Below are positions 27,721-37,500 of a stretch of 64,000 nt of DNA, one piece after another. The DNA comes from Streptomyces sp. AC550_RSS872 (GTDB taxonomy: Bacteria > Actinomycetota > Actinomycetes > Streptomycetales > Streptomycetaceae), in assembly GCF_019049285.1 (NCBI RefSeq), contig NZ_JAGMUL010000062.1, forward strand, positions 62,001-126,000. Direction: 5' to 3'. The notes below the pieces were generated by a model. It ran no database searches and was not told the origin of the DNA. It saw only the letters and a program-made list of their open reading frames with translations. Position 1 is the stretch's first letter; the number at the start of each line of letters is the position of its first letter. Both the position numbers and the translations under genes were made by a program.

Positions 27721-29001
27721 TCACAGGGTCGTCACGGACGCCTCGGCGCGCATCTCCCGCAGCACGTCGGCCACTTGGCGGATGCCTTCGGTGAGTACCT
27801 TCTCCTCGGCGCTGAGGCTGACGCGGAAGCACCGGGTCGCGTGGCCGGCCAGGGCGGGGGAGGAGAGCGGGTCCACGAAGAAGTGCCGTCCGGGCACGAC
27901 GAACACCCGCCTCTCCTTCAGCCTGCGGTACAGCTCGATGTCGTCGAACCACGGGTGGTCCACCCACAGCCAGCAGAACATCCCCCCGACACCGGAGTGC
28001 ATCCGCCAGTCCATGTCCGGCGGCATCGTCTCCGCCAGCAGATCCGCGGCGAGGCGCTTCTTCTCCCGGTAGTAGGGGGCGATCGCCTCCCGGGTGACGT
28101 CGTCGAGCCGCCCGTTCCGCATGATGCGGGCCAGGGCGGCCTGGGGGAGCTGCGGGGCGTGCAGGACGGAGTTGGACATGAACGACGCCAGCGCGTCCAC
28201 GTACCGCGGGGAGCCGATCGCGAACCCGACGCGCTCCCCGGGCAGTCCGGCCTTGGACGCGGAGAAGCAGTTGATCAGGTGGTCGTGCAGCACCGGCTCG
28301 GTGCGCACCTCGGCGATCCGGGGGAACGGGGAGCCGTACGCCTGGTCCAGGAGCAGCGGCACGTCGCGCTCCGCCGCCAGCGCGGTCAGAGCGTCCAGGT
28401 CCGCCCGGTCCAAGGCGCGTCCGGTGGGGTTGCCGGGGCTGGAGACCAGCATCATGCCGATGTCCGACCGCCGTCTCAGGCCCTCGACGTCCAGCGCGTA
28501 GCGGAACCGGTGCTCGCCCTGGCGTTCGATCAGGGGCGGCACTCCGGCAATGCCCCCTGCGTGCATGCACATGCCCTGGTAGCCGGTGTAGTCGGGAACC
28601 ATGGGCAGGACGATCTTCCGTTCCCCCCGTGCTCCCGGGCCCGCGAAGAGGGCGGCCGCAGCGAAGCACAGCATCTGGCTGCCCGGGCCGACCACGACGT
28701 TCTCCGGGCCGAGCCGCCAGCCGTACCTGCGGCGGAAGTAGTCGACGACCGCCTCGATCAGGACCTGGCTGCCGCGTGACGGGCCGTAGCGGCAGCTCGC
28801 CCGCCCGAAGTCCTCGGCCAGCGCGTCCGCCAAGGCGGTCCGCCACATGTCGCTCGCCTCCGGGACGGAGGCCGGATTGCCCACGCTGAGGTTGAGCCAC
28901 TCACCCGCTGACGTGTCCGCCGTACTGGCGGCCACGTCCTCCATGATGCTGCGCAGACCGGAGACACCGGCCATCTTCGCGCCGCTCAGGGACAACTCCA
29001 T
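27721..29001 (-). CDS. AvtA-like (valine-pyruvate type) PLP-dependent aminotransferase
   Basis: The 426-residue protein is a fold-type I class I/II aminotransferase whose motifs follow E. coli AvtA closely: NLSVGNPASVPE, CRYGPSRGSQVLIEAV, SSPGNPTGRALD, LLLDQAYGSPFP, and SASKAGLPGERVG, where the Lys forms the Schiff base. MFCWLWVDHPWFD and VVPGRHFFVD also match the AvtA subgroup. The start ATG (29001) has AGGAGATCCCC ahead of it; a frame extending 23 codons upstream lacks support. As first gene of the leftward unit it may supply a non-standard or branched amino acid, or aminate a keto intermediate, for the adjoining synthetase. The substrate cannot be read from the sequence. Confidence 0.88.
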   Translation of the reverse strand: MELSLSGAKMAGVSGLRSIMEDVAASTADTSAGEWLNLSVGNPASVPEASDMWRTALADALAEDFGRASCRYGPSRGSQVLIEAVVDYFRRRYGWRLGPENVVVGPGSQMLCFAAAALFAGPGARGERKIVLPMVPDYTGYQGMCMHAGGIAGVPPLIERQGEHRFRYALDVEGLRRRSDIGMMLVSSPGNPTGRALDRADLDALTALAAERDVPLLLDQAYGSPFPRIAEVRTEPVLHDHLINCFSASKAGLPGERVGFAIGSPRYVDALASFMSNSVLHAPQLPQAALARIMRNGRLDDVTREAIAPYYREKKRLAADLLAETMPPDMDWRMHSGVGGMFCWLWVDHPWFDDIELYRRLKERRVFVVPGRHFFVDPLSSPALAGHATRCFRVSLSAEEKVLTEGIRQVADVLREMRAEASVTTL

Positions 29002-29514
29002 GGGGATCTCCTGGTACTCGTGGGGTGAGTGTCGGTGCGCGGGCGGAGCACGCGGTACATGCGGAAGCACGCGTACCCGGCCAGGGGCGGGCCGTGGAGA
29101 GGGAACGGGTGGCGGGGGGCGCGTACCGCCCCGGGGCGACGGGCCCAGCGGTGCCGCGGCCTGCCGGCGGAGGCGACGAGGGGAGGCGATTTCCCCGAAA
29201 GTCCGCGTGGCGGGGCCTTTTCGAACGCGCGCACAGGAAGCGCAGCGTGCCGCCCATGCTCTTAGCGTCGGGCGATTCTGTCAACGGCCTTACGGAAGGG
29301 GACCGTAGAGCCGGGCCGGGTGAAGGTGCCGTGCGGTGAGGGCAATGCCCGGATCGCGAAGAACTATCCGTTAGTCAACCCGATGCCCCAACAGTCGAAT
29401 TACTCTGCAAGGAGTCCGGTGCGGCTCCACTCACCGGTCTGACGCCGGCTCAAGACGCGCCCCGACAAGAAAAGATGATCATCCCTTCCATGAATCGGTC
29501 CCACGCCATACAGT

Positions 29515-29538
29515 GAGGAGCGTCCTTCGGGACTCCTC
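29515..29538 (+). promoter_or_regulatory. UUCG-tetraloop hairpin in the leader region
   Basis: GAGGAG-C-GTCC-TTCG-GGAC-TCCTC folds as a 4-bp plus 5-bp stem with a 2-nt bulge, closed by the very stable C(UUCG)G tetraloop. It lies about 150 bases upstream of the small leader ORF. It may stabilise or attenuate the leader RNA. Confidence 0.45.
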
Positions 29539-29671
29539 GTGGGAGCCGTGCGTCATCAGTGCATCGCTCGGCTGGGCACGAGGCGGGCAGCGGACCTCTC
29601 GTCATTGACCGTCGAAGAGGGTGAATCGCTGCCGTCGTACGCCGCTGGTCGGCGTGAAAGGGGGAAAGGAA

Positions 29672-29725
29672 ATGCAGGGTGCTGCCCACTTAGCCGTACG
29701 TCCGACGTGCGATGCCGCTGTGTGA
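29672..29725 (+). CDS. 17-codon leader ORF with a TTA codon
   Basis: An ATG preceded by AAAGGGGGAAAGGAA, a strong ribosome binding site, opens a short ORF (MQGAAHLAVRPTCDAAV). Its Leu codon (29690-29692) is TTA, the rare codon read only by the bldA tRNA in Streptomyces. The ORF ends about 215 bases before the first structural gene of the rightward operon. Good ribosome binding sites are uncommon by chance in this background. It could be a leader peptide that couples operon expression to bldA; this is inference. Confidence 0.4.
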   Translation: MQGAAHLAVRPTCDAAV

Positions 29726-29940
29726 GCGTGACCGCTCGCGTGCGTTCAGCCCGGAGAAGCCGCGGAAGGCCGACCCTCTGACGTCGGATCGCCGCCGCAG
29801 GGCGTGGTGGTGAGATTGCGGCACCGCCGTGCGTGAGTCCCGCCAGCGTTCTCGGTATTGCCGTCAGGCGACACGTCCGTGAAACCCCCGTGGTGAGGCA
29901 AAAGGCGTCCGTGCCCGGGGAAGTGCCTTCAAGGAGTGGG

Positions 29941-30195
29941 ATGTCCGACGCCTGCGCGAGTTTAGCCGACAGCGTACGTGCGGATGTGGCCGGAAGCTTC
30001 GACCTTTCATCGGTGTCACTTGACGATTCATTCGTGGGTCCTCACGTGAACCCGATCACCGTGCCGCGCCCGACGGCCGCACCTGGGGAGCGGTTCTACA
30101 TCTCCCCGGAGCTGGTCGATCTGTTTCGGGCCGAATCCGTGGCCGGTCTCGTGGAACTCGTCGACGCTTCTGTGAACCGCCGGAAAGGGAAATGA
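29941..30195 (+). CDS. serine-less carrier-protein-like protein
   Basis: The ATG follows AAGGAG at a 5-base spacing and encodes 84 residues. The N-terminal helix (SLADSVRADVAGSF), the DLSSVSLDDSF turn and the C-terminal SPELVDLFRAESVAGLVELVDA follow the helix I and helix III/IV pattern of a peptidyl carrier protein, with the same spacing. Where GG(H/D)SL should stand the sequence reads GPHVNP, so the phosphopantetheine Ser is replaced by Val. Several prolines break helix II. It therefore cannot carry a substrate in the usual way; a structural or chaperone-like role (MbtH-like in effect) is a guess. Codon 8 is TTA. First gene of the rightward operon, two bases before the next start. Confidence 0.6.
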   Translation: MSDACASLADSVRADVAGSFDLSSVSLDDSFVGPHVNPITVPRPTAAPGERFYISPELVDLFRAESVAGLVELVDASVNRRKGK

Positions 30196-30196
30196 A

Positions 30197-30331
30197 GTGA
30201 AGACAGCGGAGACCCCCTTCGAACCGCAGGACTGCGGTGTGATGTCCGGCGTCAGCTGCGAACCCGAGACGCTCGCGCGCGTCGACGTGGCCCATGGCCG
30301 CCTCGACCGTATCCACCTGTGTACGAAATAG
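30197..30331 (+). CDS. 44-residue cysteine-containing peptide, unknown function
   Basis: A GTG start one base after the previous stop, with AAAGGG seven bases upstream, encodes an acidic-to-neutral peptide. It begins (M)KTAETPFEPQDCGVM, has SGVSCEPETLARVD in the middle, and ends HLCTK. Three Cys and no membrane segment or secretion signal are visible. It ends 7 bases before the A-domain gene, so it fits tightly in the operon. It is not an MbtH protein, and no maturation enzyme of a RiPP class is nearby. I do not recognise it. Confidence 0.5.
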   Translation: MKTAETPFEPQDCGVMSGVSCEPETLARVDVAHGRLDRIHLCTK

Positions 30332-30338
30332 CGGACGT

Positions 30339-31796
30339 ATGAAGACGATACGAGACGCCTTCGAGGCCCAGGCCACGCGTACCCCGGACGCGACGGCCGT
30401 GCGGGCCGCCCGTACCTACACCTACCGTGAACTCTCGGCGCGGGCCGCTGCCCTCGGTGAGGAGATCCTCGCCCACACCCGGGCCGGGTCACTGGTCGCC
30501 CTCGACGCGGCCGGCCCCGCCGGCGGGGCGCTCGGCATCCTCGCCGCCGCCGGCAGCGGGTGCGCGGTTCTCCCGCTGAACCGGGAGAGCCCACCTGCCC
30601 ACCGCGAGCGGGTCCTCGCGAACGCCAGGCCGTCCCTGGTCCTGCGCGAGACCGCCGAGGGCGCGTTCACCGCCGAGCCCGTCCCCGCCGCCGGGGGGCT
30701 CTTCGTCCCTCGCGAGCCGGCCATGGCCGACATCGCCTACGTCATGTACACCTCGGGGTCGACCGGGCTGCCGAAGGGCGTCATGGTCCCGCACACGGCG
30801 CTGCTCGACCGGCTGGCGGGGCTCGCCGCCACACCTGGGCTCACGGCGGGCGAGACGATGGTCGCCGCGACGGCCCTGTCCTTCGACATCTCCATGGCGG
30901 AGATGCTGCTGCCGCTGATGGTCGGCGCGTCCTTCCTCGTCGTTCCGGACGAGGTGCGCTTCGACCCGTACTCCTTCAAGGACTTCGTCGACGAGCACGC
31001 CCCGCAGGTCATTCAGGCCACGCCCAGCTTCTGGCGCATGCTCCTGGCCGCGGAGTGGCAGGGCGCCGAGGGCGCCAGACTCTGGTGCGGCGGAGAGGCG
31101 CTCACCCCGGAGCTGGCGCGTCGCCTCCTGCCCCGTGGCGCGCAGCTGTGGAACCTGTACGGCCCGACGGAGGCCACGATCTGGGCCACCGCCGCGCGCG
31201 TCGAGTCGCCGGACGTGATCTCTCTGGGAAGACCGCTGGACGGTAGCGGCCTCTACCTGGCCGCCGTGGACGACACCGGTGCGACCCACCTGGACGAGAC
31301 AGTCACCGAGCCCGGCACGGACGGTGAGATCGTCCTGTACGGGGCCGGGATCGCGCTCGGATACCTGGAGCGGGACGACCTGACCGCCGAGCGCTTCCCC
31401 ACTCGGGACATCCCCGGCGCCGGAGGACGGCTCTACCGTACGGGCGACCGTGCCAGATACCGGGCGGACGGCTCGTTGGAGTTCCTCGGGCGCGCCGACG
31501 ACCAGATCAAACTGCGAGGCCACCGCATCGAGCTCGGTGAGATCGAGGCCGTACTGGAGGAGCATCCCGAGATCACCGCCGCGGTCGCCGTCCTGCGCGA
31601 CGCCGACCGGCCGCAGCACGCGTCGATCACGGCCCACGTCACGGCCCGCGGGCAGGACGTGTCCGGCAAGACCATCCGGGCCTGGCTGCGCGAACGGCTC
31701 CCGGCCAGCCACTGCCCGAGCCGGATCGTCGTCCACGAGGCGCTCCCGCGCACCACAGCCGGAAAGGTCGACCGGGTGCTCCTGGCCGGCGAATAG
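30339..31796 (+). CDS. free-standing NRPS adenylation domain, glycine-like
   Basis: The 485-residue protein is a complete A domain. The A3 loop is YTSGSTGLPKG (about 138-148), A5 is NLYGPTEATIW, A7 is YRTGDRARYRADG, A8 is LRGHRIELGEIEAVL, and the A10 lysine is in TTAGKVDRVLL. There is no fused carrier. Pocket residues read by alignment to GrsA give DIAQWGLIWK, 8 of 10 identical to the classic glycine code DILQLGLIWK. The Trp at the fifth position is unusual and would shrink the pocket further. It must load a carrier in trans; candidates are the PCPs of the neighbouring genes. Confidence 0.9.
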   Translation: MKTIRDAFEAQATRTPDATAVRAARTYTYRELSARAAALGEEILAHTRAGSLVALDAAGPAGGALGILAAAGSGCAVLPLNRESPPAHRERVLANARPSLVLRETAEGAFTAEPVPAAGGLFVPREPAMADIAYVMYTSGSTGLPKGVMVPHTALLDRLAGLAATPGLTAGETMVAATALSFDISMAEMLLPLMVGASFLVVPDEVRFDPYSFKDFVDEHAPQVIQATPSFWRMLLAAEWQGAEGARLWCGGEALTPELARRLLPRGAQLWNLYGPTEATIWATAARVESPDVISLGRPLDGSGLYLAAVDDTGATHLDETVTEPGTDGEIVLYGAGIALGYLERDDLTAERFPTRDIPGAGGRLYRTGDRARYRADGSLEFLGRADDQIKLRGHRIELGEIEAVLEEHPEITAAVAVLRDADRPQHASITAHVTARGQDVSGKTIRAWLRERLPASHCPSRIVVHEALPRTTAGKVDRVLLAGE

Positions 31797-31956
31797 GGCA
31801 TGCGGCCGGAAGGCCGGGAGACCGCGGCCGACCACGAGCGGCGCCCCTCGACCCCGCCCCGGGGCGGCCTCGCACGGGACGAGAGCCGCGCGCCCCCGCC
31901 GACATGGCGGTCAGCGCGTCCTGTCAGGACATCAGCAATCGTATGGAGGCAACGAG

Positions 31957-33294
31957 TTGAGCCAGGTGAAGACCGCTCCGCTGACCTTCGGTCAGCTGTC
32001 GGTGCTGAGGGACCTCGACCTTTCGGGGCCCGACGAGCAGAGCGACGGCAATCTCCCCCTCGTCCTCGACATCCCTTCCGGTACGGGCGTGGACGGTGCC
32101 ACCGCGGCCTGGGCGCGGCTGGTCGAGCGGCACGAGGCACTGCGGACCGTCTACGACCGCCGGGCCGCGGAGCCCACCCAGACGGTCCGGCCGTTCCAGA
32201 GCATCCGGCTCGACACGGTGGAACTGCCCGCCCCCACCCGGGAAGCGGCCTTGAGCGCCGCCGGGGAGTGGGCGCAGGAGGAGATCCGCTTCGACGTGGA
32301 GCACTCCTGGCGCGCCGCTGTCGGGGTTCACCAGGGTGTCGCCACCCACCTGGTGTGCGTCGTGCACCACTTGGCCGTCGACAGCGCCGCCTGCACCCTG
32401 CTGGAGGACGAGTTCCGCACGCTCGTCTCCGGGGGCACGCTTGCCCCCGACCCGCCGCAGCCCGTCGACCTCGCGCTGGAGCAGCACGGCGACGCACAGC
32501 AGCGCCGCCAGACGATCGAGTTCTGGCTCGACGAGTGGCGGGGGTTCGTCGACGAGGACCGGCAGGGCGGCGACACGAGTCGGCGCTACCGGGCGGCGCT
32601 GTACTCCGAGCGGGCCCAGGACGCCGCCCGCGCGGTCGCCGAACGCCTCGCGGTGTCCGTCCAGTCCGTGATCCTCGGCGCGGCCGCCCTGGCCCTGTTC
32701 GACCGGAAGGGCCGCGACGGGGCCACGTTCGGCCTGCTCGCCGGCAACCGCATGGACAAGCGCTGGCAGGCGCTGCTCAGCAGCATGAACCAGCTCGCCC
32801 CGATGACCGTCACCGCCGACCGGGACGCCGCCCCCGCGGTGTTCCTGCGCACGCTCTACATGAACAGCCTGGAACGCCTGCTGTACGGCTCGTACAGCAT
32901 CGACGAACTACGCGCCCGTCTCGCGGAGGCCGGCTGCGTCAACCCCGACCCCCTGAAGTTCGACTGCTACTTCAACTACCTCGGGGACATCGCCCGGCCC
33001 CCGGCCGAAGGATCACCTGCGCATGACGACGTCGAGTGGTTCGCCGACGCCTGGCAGGGCGGGCCGCGTTTCAACCTCAGGGCTGCCACGGGCTCGGGCC
33101 TGCACCTGTCCCTGACCGCGAGCGACGACTACCTCGGCGCCGAGGCGACCGGCCGCTTCCTCGCCTCCGTCGAGGCCGCGCTGGTGAGCCTCGCCGACGG
33201 TGCGCCGGACACCGTGGGCGCCGTCGACCTGGCGCCGCTGCGGAAGGTGAGCCCGCCGCCGCTCACCCGGGACGGGGACGCCGCCCATGAGTGA
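31957..33294 (+). CDS. free-standing NRPS condensation domain
   Basis: TTG at 31957 with GGAGG seven bases upstream is the best start. The 445-residue product begins (M)SQVKTAPLTFGQLSVLRDL, the canonical C1-type opening. The catalytic motif is HHLAVDSAA (His-His-x3-Asp), with Ser where Gly usually follows Asp. The tail FDCYFNYLGD and NLRAATGSGLHLSLTASDDY is of the condensation superfamily. No A or PCP is attached. It overlaps the P450 start by 8 bases. It probably joins two carrier-bound units, or a carrier-bound unit and a free amine, supplied by the single-domain neighbours. Confidence 0.85.
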   Translation: MSQVKTAPLTFGQLSVLRDLDLSGPDEQSDGNLPLVLDIPSGTGVDGATAAWARLVERHEALRTVYDRRAAEPTQTVRPFQSIRLDTVELPAPTREAALSAAGEWAQEEIRFDVEHSWRAAVGVHQGVATHLVCVVHHLAVDSAACTLLEDEFRTLVSGGTLAPDPPQPVDLALEQHGDAQQRRQTIEFWLDEWRGFVDEDRQGGDTSRRYRAALYSERAQDAARAVAERLAVSVQSVILGAAALALFDRKGRDGATFGLLAGNRMDKRWQALLSSMNQLAPMTVTADRDAAPAVFLRTLYMNSLERLLYGSYSIDELRARLAEAGCVNPDPLKFDCYFNYLGDIARPPAEGSPAHDDVEWFADAWQGGPRFNLRAATGSGLHLSLTASDDYLGAEATGRFLASVEAALVSLADGAPDTVGAVDLAPLRKVSPPPLTRDGDAAHE

Positions 33295-34531
33295 CACACG
33301 GCAGGCGGCCGCGGACACCGCCCTGCGCACGGGCCGGTGCCCCTACCACGTGACCGGTCGCGCGCAGGCCGACCCCTGCATGGACTACCTCCACCTGCGG
33401 GACGACGAGCCGGTCCGCTGGGACGAGGACCTCGGCGTATGGCTGGTCACCGGTTTCCGCGAGGTGACCGAGCTGCTGCGCAACCCGTCCCTCTCGGCGG
33501 CCTGGCCCGAGCAGGGCAGGACCAGGCTGCACACTCCGGTCGAGGGCCGGAGCGGCGACGGGAGCCGCACCTCCGAACTGGTGCGCAAGTGGTTCATGTT
33601 CAACGACGACCCCGCGCACGCCGACGCCCGCAAGATCGTCGCCCCGCTCTTCTCGGCCGAACGCCTGGCGGCGGCACGCACCTTCGTGGAAGGGCTCGTC
33701 GACGAACTCCTCGCGCCGGAACGCGACGTCCTCGACGTCATGGACGACCTCGCCGTGCCGCTGTCGAGCCGGGTCATCTGCCACATCCTCGGGCTGCCCG
33801 AGGACATCGCGCCCCGCCTCGCCGTGTGGGCGCCCGACATCGCCGCTCTGCTCGTCGCGGACTACCTCCCCGAGGTCGTCACCCGCGGCTACCAGGCGCT
33901 GCACGAGGTGACCGCGGCGGTCGACGAGGCGCTGCGGGGAGAGGTGCCCGAGGACTCGGGGCTGTGGCTGCTGCGCGAGGCGCACCGGCGCGGCGAGATC
34001 GGACTCCAAGACGTGTGGGCCACAGCGAGCCTGCTCATCTACGCGGGTTTCGAGACGACCTCCACCTTCATCGGCAAAGCCGTACGGGCCACCCTGCACG
34101 CCGGCGCCGGGACGGACTTCCTGACGGCCGGGCCGGCCGCCGTGGTGGAGGAACTGCTGCGCTTCGACACCTCCGTCCAGCAGGTCGCCCGCTTCGCGGC
34201 GGCGCCCGTCGACGTGGCGGGGAAGCGTATCGCGGCCGGCGACCTCGTACTGATCATGCTGGGGGCGGCCAACCGGGATCCGGACGTCTTCGACGGCCCC
34301 GACCACCTCCGGCCCGGCCGGGAGATCAGACGGCACCTCACGTTCGGATTCGGCGCGCACTACTGCCTGGGAGCCGGACTGGCGCGGCTGGAGGCCGAGG
34401 TCGCCCTGCGCGGGCTCGGCGAGCGGTGGGACGTGATCGAGGAGGCCGCCGCCCCGGTGACCCGGTCGCACTACGGCCTCACCGTCATGGAACACCTCAA
34501 GATCAGAGGGGGTACCCGCAATGGCGCGTGA
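33287..34531 (+). CDS. cytochrome P450 monooxygenase
   Basis: The 414-residue protein shows the full bacterial P450 set. The oxygen-binding I-helix is AGFETTST (about 253-260), ExxR is EELLR, and the heme loop is FGFGAHYCLGAGLAR with the iron-ligating Cys about 360. The early segment GRCPYHVTG is typical of class I bacterial enzymes that use ferredoxin. The gene overlaps both neighbours (8 and 11 bases), so its product is probably made in step with the NRPS parts. P450s in this position often hydroxylate an amino acid bound to a PCP. The actual substrate is unknown. Confidence 0.93.
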   Translation: MSDTRQAAADTALRTGRCPYHVTGRAQADPCMDYLHLRDDEPVRWDEDLGVWLVTGFREVTELLRNPSLSAAWPEQGRTRLHTPVEGRSGDGSRTSELVRKWFMFNDDPAHADARKIVAPLFSAERLAAARTFVEGLVDELLAPERDVLDVMDDLAVPLSSRVICHILGLPEDIAPRLAVWAPDIAALLVADYLPEVVTRGYQALHEVTAAVDEALRGEVPEDSGLWLLREAHRRGEIGLQDVWATASLLIYAGFETTSTFIGKAVRATLHAGAGTDFLTAGPAAVVEELLRFDTSVQQVARFAAAPVDVAGKRIAAGDLVLIMLGAANRDPDVFDGPDHLRPGREIRRHLTFGFGAHYCLGAGLARLEAEVALRGLGERWDVIEEAAAPVTRSHYGLTVMEHLKIRGGTRNGA

Positions 34532-37500
34532 CGCCTCGACCGCCGCGTACGTCCACGGCGAGCTCATCCACGAGGCGGTGGCCCACCAGGCCCGCGCCCA
34601 GCCCGGCGCCCTCGCCGTCGTACAGGGCGATCGTCGCCTGACGTACGGGGAACTGGACGCGGCCGGCGACGACTACGCCGCCGAACTGCGTGCCCTGGGC
34701 GTCGCCGAGGGACACCGGGTGCCCGTACTGATGAGCCGCTCACCCGAGTACGCGGCCGTCGTCCTCGCCGTCCTCAAGTGCGGGGCCGCCTACGCCGCCC
34801 TGGACCCGCACTGGCCCGAGGAGCGGCTGGACGCCATTCTCCGGCGGCTCCAACCGCCGCTCGCGGTCGTGGAGAAGCCCCGGGACCTCCACGTGCCCAC
34901 CTGGTCCCCGGCCGACCACCCCGTCCACGAGGCGGTACGGCGCCGGCGCCGTGTCCCCGCCGTGGCCTGCGACGGTGGCAGCGAGGCCACCGTCTTCTTC
35001 ACCTCGGGGAGCACCGGCGTCCCCAAGGGCGTCGTCACTCCGCACCGGGCCACTACCCGGCTGTTCCAGCCCGGAGGCTTCGCCGACTTCGGCCCCGGCC
35101 ACGTCATGCTCGCGTCGGTCGCGCTCCCCTGGGACGTCGCCAGCCTGGAGCTGTGGGGGCCCCTCACCAGCGGCGGCACGGTGGCCCTGGTGGAGGACGA
35201 GTACGTGCTGCCCTCGGGGCTCGCCGCGCTCGTGCGCGACCAGGGCGTCGACACGGCATGGCTCACCACCTCCCTGTTCAACGCCTTCGTCGACGAGGAC
35301 CCCTCCTGCTTCCTTGGTCTCCGGCACGTGATGACCGGCGGGGAGAGGCTGTCACCGCACCATGTGCGCCGCTTCCTGGACGCCCACCCGACGGTGCGGC
35401 TGACCAACGGCTACGGGCCCGTCGAGTCCTGCGTCTTCACCACCACGCACGACGTGTTGCCGCAGGACACGGAACTCCCGCACGGCATCCCCATCGGCAG
35501 GCCCGTGCACCACACGACGGTCCACGTGATGCGGGAAGGCCGGGTGTGTCCGCCGGGGGAGACCGGGGAGATCTGCATCGGCGGGGACGGTCTCGCCGTC
35601 GAATACCTGGGCATGCCGCAGGACACGGCCGCGCGTTTCGTGGACACGCCCGTCGACGGCGAGACCGTCCGCCTCTACCGGACCGGGGACCTCGGGTTCA
35701 CCACCCCTGACGGACTGTTCCACTACGTCGGCCGAGCCGACCGCCAGGTCAAGATCCGGGGACGGCGGATCGAGCCGCTGGAGATCGAGAACGTCTGCCT
35801 CGCCCTGCCGCACGTCAAGCAGGCGGTCGCGGTGCCCGTGCCGGGCCCGGACGGTGCCTACAACGCCATGCTGCTCTTCTACGTCGCGGAGCCCGGCGCC
35901 CCCGAGGCCACCGTTGCACCGGCGGCCGTACGCGCCCACCTCGTCGCCGGGCTGCCGCCCCACAGCGTCCCGGACGACCTGCGGCGCGTCGACGCCATCC
36001 CGCTGTCGCCCACCGGCAAGACGGACACCGCGCGGCTGCTGTCGACGACCCTGCGGGCACCCTCCGACCCGCCGGCGGAGACGACCGCTCCCGGCGGGCC
36101 CGCACAGCCGCGGAGCCGGTGGACGGCGGTCGTGCTGGAGGAGATCCGCACCCTCCTGGAGACCGACGCGGCGCCCGACGCGCCGTTTGCGGTTCTGGGC
36201 GGAACGTCCCTCGACGCCATCCGGCTGTGCGCGCGCCTCTCGGACCGTACAGGCATCTCCGTGCCGGTCTCCGGCTTCCTGCGCAACCCCACGGCCGAGG
36301 GCCTCGCGGAGCTCCTGGAAACGCGCTCCTCCCCCTCCCCGGCGGAACCGGCGGGCCGTACCGACAGGGTCCGCCTCGACGGCATCCAGGCTCACTTCGG
36401 CCTGCTGCACGAGCTGGACCCGAGCGACTCCGCCGCCCTCTGCCACCTGCTGTGGGAGGTCACCGGTCCGCTGGACACCACCGCCCTGGAACAGGCCCTG
36501 GGCGACCTGCACCAGCGCCACGAGGCCCTCAGATCGGCCTACCGGCTGGACCCCGAGCCGGTGGCCCTCACACCCGACACCGCGCATGCCATCCGCGTCG
36601 AGACGCTCACCTGCGGCGACCGGACCCAGGACACGCGGGCCCTGGTGGAGGAGGCGCTGAACCGCCCCCTGCCCATCGAGGACGCGCGGGTCTGGCGGTG
36701 CGTGTACGCCCCGGGGGGCGACGAGACGGCGCTGGTCGGCCTCACCGTCCACCACATCGCCTTCGACGGCTGGTCGCAGGACCTGCTCATCACCGAGCTG
36801 ACACACGCCTACAACGCCCGCAGCCGCGGCGCCGAGCCGCACTTCGAGAACCCCGCGCCGACCCTGCGCGAGCTGGCCGACGAGGCAGCCCGGTTCGACG
36901 ACCCCGACGAGACCGCCGCCCAACTGGCCTGGTGGACCCGGCACCTCGCGGACCTGCCGGAACTCGCCCTGCCCGCGCCCGGAGCGGGGCCGGACCAGCC
37001 GTTCGGGAGCCTCGGCTTCACCGTGGACCCGGTGGTCACCGCCCGCCTCCGCGCCGAGGCCGGACACCTCGGAGCGACCCTGTTCCTGCCCCTCGCGGCC
37101 GGCTACGCCGCCGCGCTCGCCGACGTGACCGGACAGGACGACTTCGGCATCGGCGTCCCTCTCGTGCGCCGCTCCGGCCCCGCCTCCATGGCGGCCGTGT
37201 CCTGCCTGGTGGACGTCGTGTGCCTGCGGCTGCCGGCAGGGGACGGCGCGTCGGCGCTCGCGGACCTGGCGAAGGCGGCACGCCCCGCCGTCGAGGACGC
37301 CTTCGCCCGACAGGACGTGGCCTTCGCGGAGGTGGTCCGCACGATCCGGCCGCCCAGGACCGGCCGTAACCCGCTGTACCAGACGATGTTCGCCGTACAG
37401 ACCGCTGTACCCGAGGAGCTCGCCTTCGCCGGGTGCGCGGCGCGGCGTCTGCCGATGGAACCGCCCGCCGCCATGCACGAGATCGTCTGCGAGATCTGGC

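Larger units (their letters stand above)
29002..29940. promoter_or_regulatory. 0.9-kb divergent control region of the biosynthetic operons
   Basis: No long protein-coding frame with normal codon bias covers this gap between the leftward aminotransferase gene and the rightward operon. Base composition is less GC-rich than the flanks around 29330-29500. It contains a 10-bp palindrome GATGATCATC (29475-29484), a UUCG-capped hairpin (29515-29538) and a 17-codon ORF with a strong ribosome binding site (29672). It must contain both divergent promoters. I cannot place -10/-35 boxes with confidence. Confidence 0.6.

Noticed and set aside
29539..29781. 80-codon ORF in the leader region
   Set aside because: It has no ribosome binding site, an Arg/Ser-rich composition without a recognisable fold, and it overlaps the better supported small leader ORF in another frame.
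30197..30331. RiPP precursor or PEARL scaffold peptide
   Set aside because: No LanB-like, radical SAM, YcaO or other RiPP maturation enzyme is nearby; size and Cys content alone are insufficient.
30197..30331. MbtH-like protein
   Set aside because: It lacks the conserved Trp residues and the NxExQxSxWP pattern of MbtH proteins.
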